DNA from: Candidatus Latescibacterota bacterium | GTDB taxonomy: Bacteria; JAAXHH01; JABIQT01 | Length of the DNA stretch: 5,655 nucleotides | NCBI GenBank assembly: GCA_018667995.1 | Contig: JABIQT010000085.1 | Span: 1 to 5,655, forward strand | Direction of reading: 5' to 3' | In this document: in pieces, positions 4,923-5,655 of the stretch | Position numbering within the stretch: the stretch's first letter is position 1 | Layout: each line of letters opens with the position of its first letter | Made by a program: the position numbers and the translations under genes | The notes under the pieces: model-generated | Database searches by the model: none | What the model was told of the DNA's origin: nothing | The model's input: the letters and a program-made list of their open reading frames with translations, nothing else

Positions 4923-5655
4923 CTATCCTGATCGCAGGCTGCCCGATCTCTGCAACCCGGTCAGTATGTGCGCAATAGGTTCCTTCAGCCACTCGGCCCC
5001 GGCTGAGACGGTCAACAACGCTTTCAAGGATCCCTCGGCTCCAATCTCCGTTCCGTTCTGTTCATCAAACACAACATGCCTGGAGGTTACGTCGCATCTG
5101 TTCGACGGTTTGTCCACGAAGACTTGGTTTAGCGCGTCGAGAGATATCTCGATGCATCTGTCCCTGCCGATCAGCTCAATCATCTGACACAGATTGGTCT
5201 CATCGGGCGCAAGGACTGAGGCAACGACAGTAAGTCCCTGGTCATTGAGTAGACGGGTTATCTCTGCCACGCGCCTCAAATGTTCGATCTCATCCGCCTC
5301 CGAGAATCCTAGGTCACCACTGAGGCGATCTCGCATGGAGACAGAATCCAGCACGACAGCGGCGGTGGATCCTGTTTGAAGCACCTGCTTTAGTGCCAAA
5401 GCAAGTTCACTTCTCGCGGAACCCGTGGATCCTGTCAGCCAGATTGTACTCGGCGCCTGCCCGAACAAGGCACGATGTTCTGACGGCGTCACACGGCTGT
5501 GAGATGATGACTTCTCTGCCGCACTCGCGGAACCTTTCGACCCAGTCGGCAGGCTCTCATCAGTTGGCATGCGGTCCAGGATCATGCCCGCGGCGATTGT
5601 ATGGTTCGTAAGGTAGTCAGCAATTATGAAACAGCCAGTGTCTCGATTCTTTTGA
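4923..5655 (-). CDS. cysNC: CysN-CysC fusion, C-terminal part: end of sulfate adenylyltransferase subunit 1 plus a degenerate APS-kinase domain
   Basis: The gene enters from the right edge in an open frame; the ATG at 5583-5585 is internal. Visible residues 1-25 (GCFIIADYLTNHTIAAGMI at 7-25) are the end of the CysN GTPase's C-terminal barrel; CysN drives ATP sulfurylase (CysD) to make APS. A Ser-rich linker of about 40 residues follows, then an APS-kinase fold from STIWLTG (69-75) onward. Fold landmarks remain: VVLD at 100-103, DLGFS at 114-118 and RR at 127-128. Function-critical positions do not. The P-loop reads GSTGSARS (75-82) instead of GxSGxGKS, so the Lys is Arg. The DGDNxR motif reads DSVSMR. 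The SPYR segment reads APDE, and the DPKGLY region is unrecognisable. I infer that the domain does not phosphorylate APS. The C-terminus ends about where a kinase domain should, without a frameshift, so the domain looks retained rather than broken. The stop is a TAG at 4923-4925. Confidence 0.9.
   Translation of the reverse strand, partial: QKNRDTGCFIIADYLTNHTIAAGMILDRMPTDESLPTGSKGSASAAEKSSSHSRVTPSEHRALFGQAPSTIWLTGSTGSARSELALALKQVLQTGSTAAVVLDSVSMRDRLSGDLGFSEADEIEHLRRVAEITRLLNDQGLTVVASVLAPDETNLCQMIELIGRDRCIEISLDALNQVFVDKPSNRCDVTSRHVVFDEQNGTEIGAEGSLKALLTVSAGAEWLKEPIAHILTGLQRSGSLRSG

Noticed and set aside
4771-4992. Minus-strand open frame of 73 codons overlapping the cysNC end
   Set aside because: It overlaps the cysNC coding end in another frame, has a Cys- and Asn-rich translation without a domain, and lacks a ribosome binding site.
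5583-5585. ATG as the start of a free-standing 220-residue kinase-like protein
   Set aside because: The frame stays open upstream to the window edge and encodes a typical CysN C-terminal segment (GCFIIADYLTNHTIAAGM), so this ATG is internal to a fusion.

Overview
The window is part of a bacterial assimilatory sulfate reduction and siroheme locus, and every convincing gene is read from the minus strand. In transcription order (high to low coordinate) it holds: the 3' end of a CysN-CysC type fusion, made of the C-terminal barrel of sulfate adenylyltransferase subunit 1 followed by an APS-kinase-like domain (cut at the right edge, stop at 4923); a 431-bp AT-richer gap; a ferredoxin-type siroheme/[4Fe-4S] sulfite reductase (4491-2854); an iron-sulfur APS reductase CysH (2857-2078, 4-bp ATGA overlap); a 204-bp gap; an unrecognised 162-residue protein (1873-1385); a precorrin-2 dehydrogenase of the SirC/Met8/CysG-N family (1382-723, 2-bp gap); and a GTG-started uroporphyrinogen-III C-methyltransferase (726 to the left edge, 4-bp GTGA overlap).

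The genes fit one pathway. The ATP sulfurylase upstream makes APS, CysH reduces APS to sulfite, and the sulfite reductase makes sulfide. The two left-hand genes turn uroporphyrinogen III into sirohydrochlorin, the precursor of the siroheme the sulfite reductase needs. The CysH has the cysteine pattern of enzymes that use APS directly. The kinase-like domain that would convert APS to PAPS has lost its P-loop lysine and several other signature residues. Together these point to a pathway that bypasses PAPS while keeping a kinase-derived domain on CysN.

The coding sequence is near 50% G+C by eye, and parts of the 431-bp gap are much lower (about 33% in 4561-4620). Overlapping starts, Shine-Dalgarno-like sites and operon packing indicate a bacterium. 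I cannot place the phylum from the sequence alone.

The most interesting points are the degenerate APS-kinase domain, the unknown protein embedded between cysH and the siroheme genes, a Tyr/Cys pair in the sulfite reductase matching the cross-linked pair of Mycobacterium tuberculosis NirA, and the 431-bp gap. That gap holds a 14-bp perfect palindrome next to a consensus -35 box and a possible remnant of a membrane-protein gene. I saw no CRISPR array, insertion sequence, intact tRNA or rRNA.
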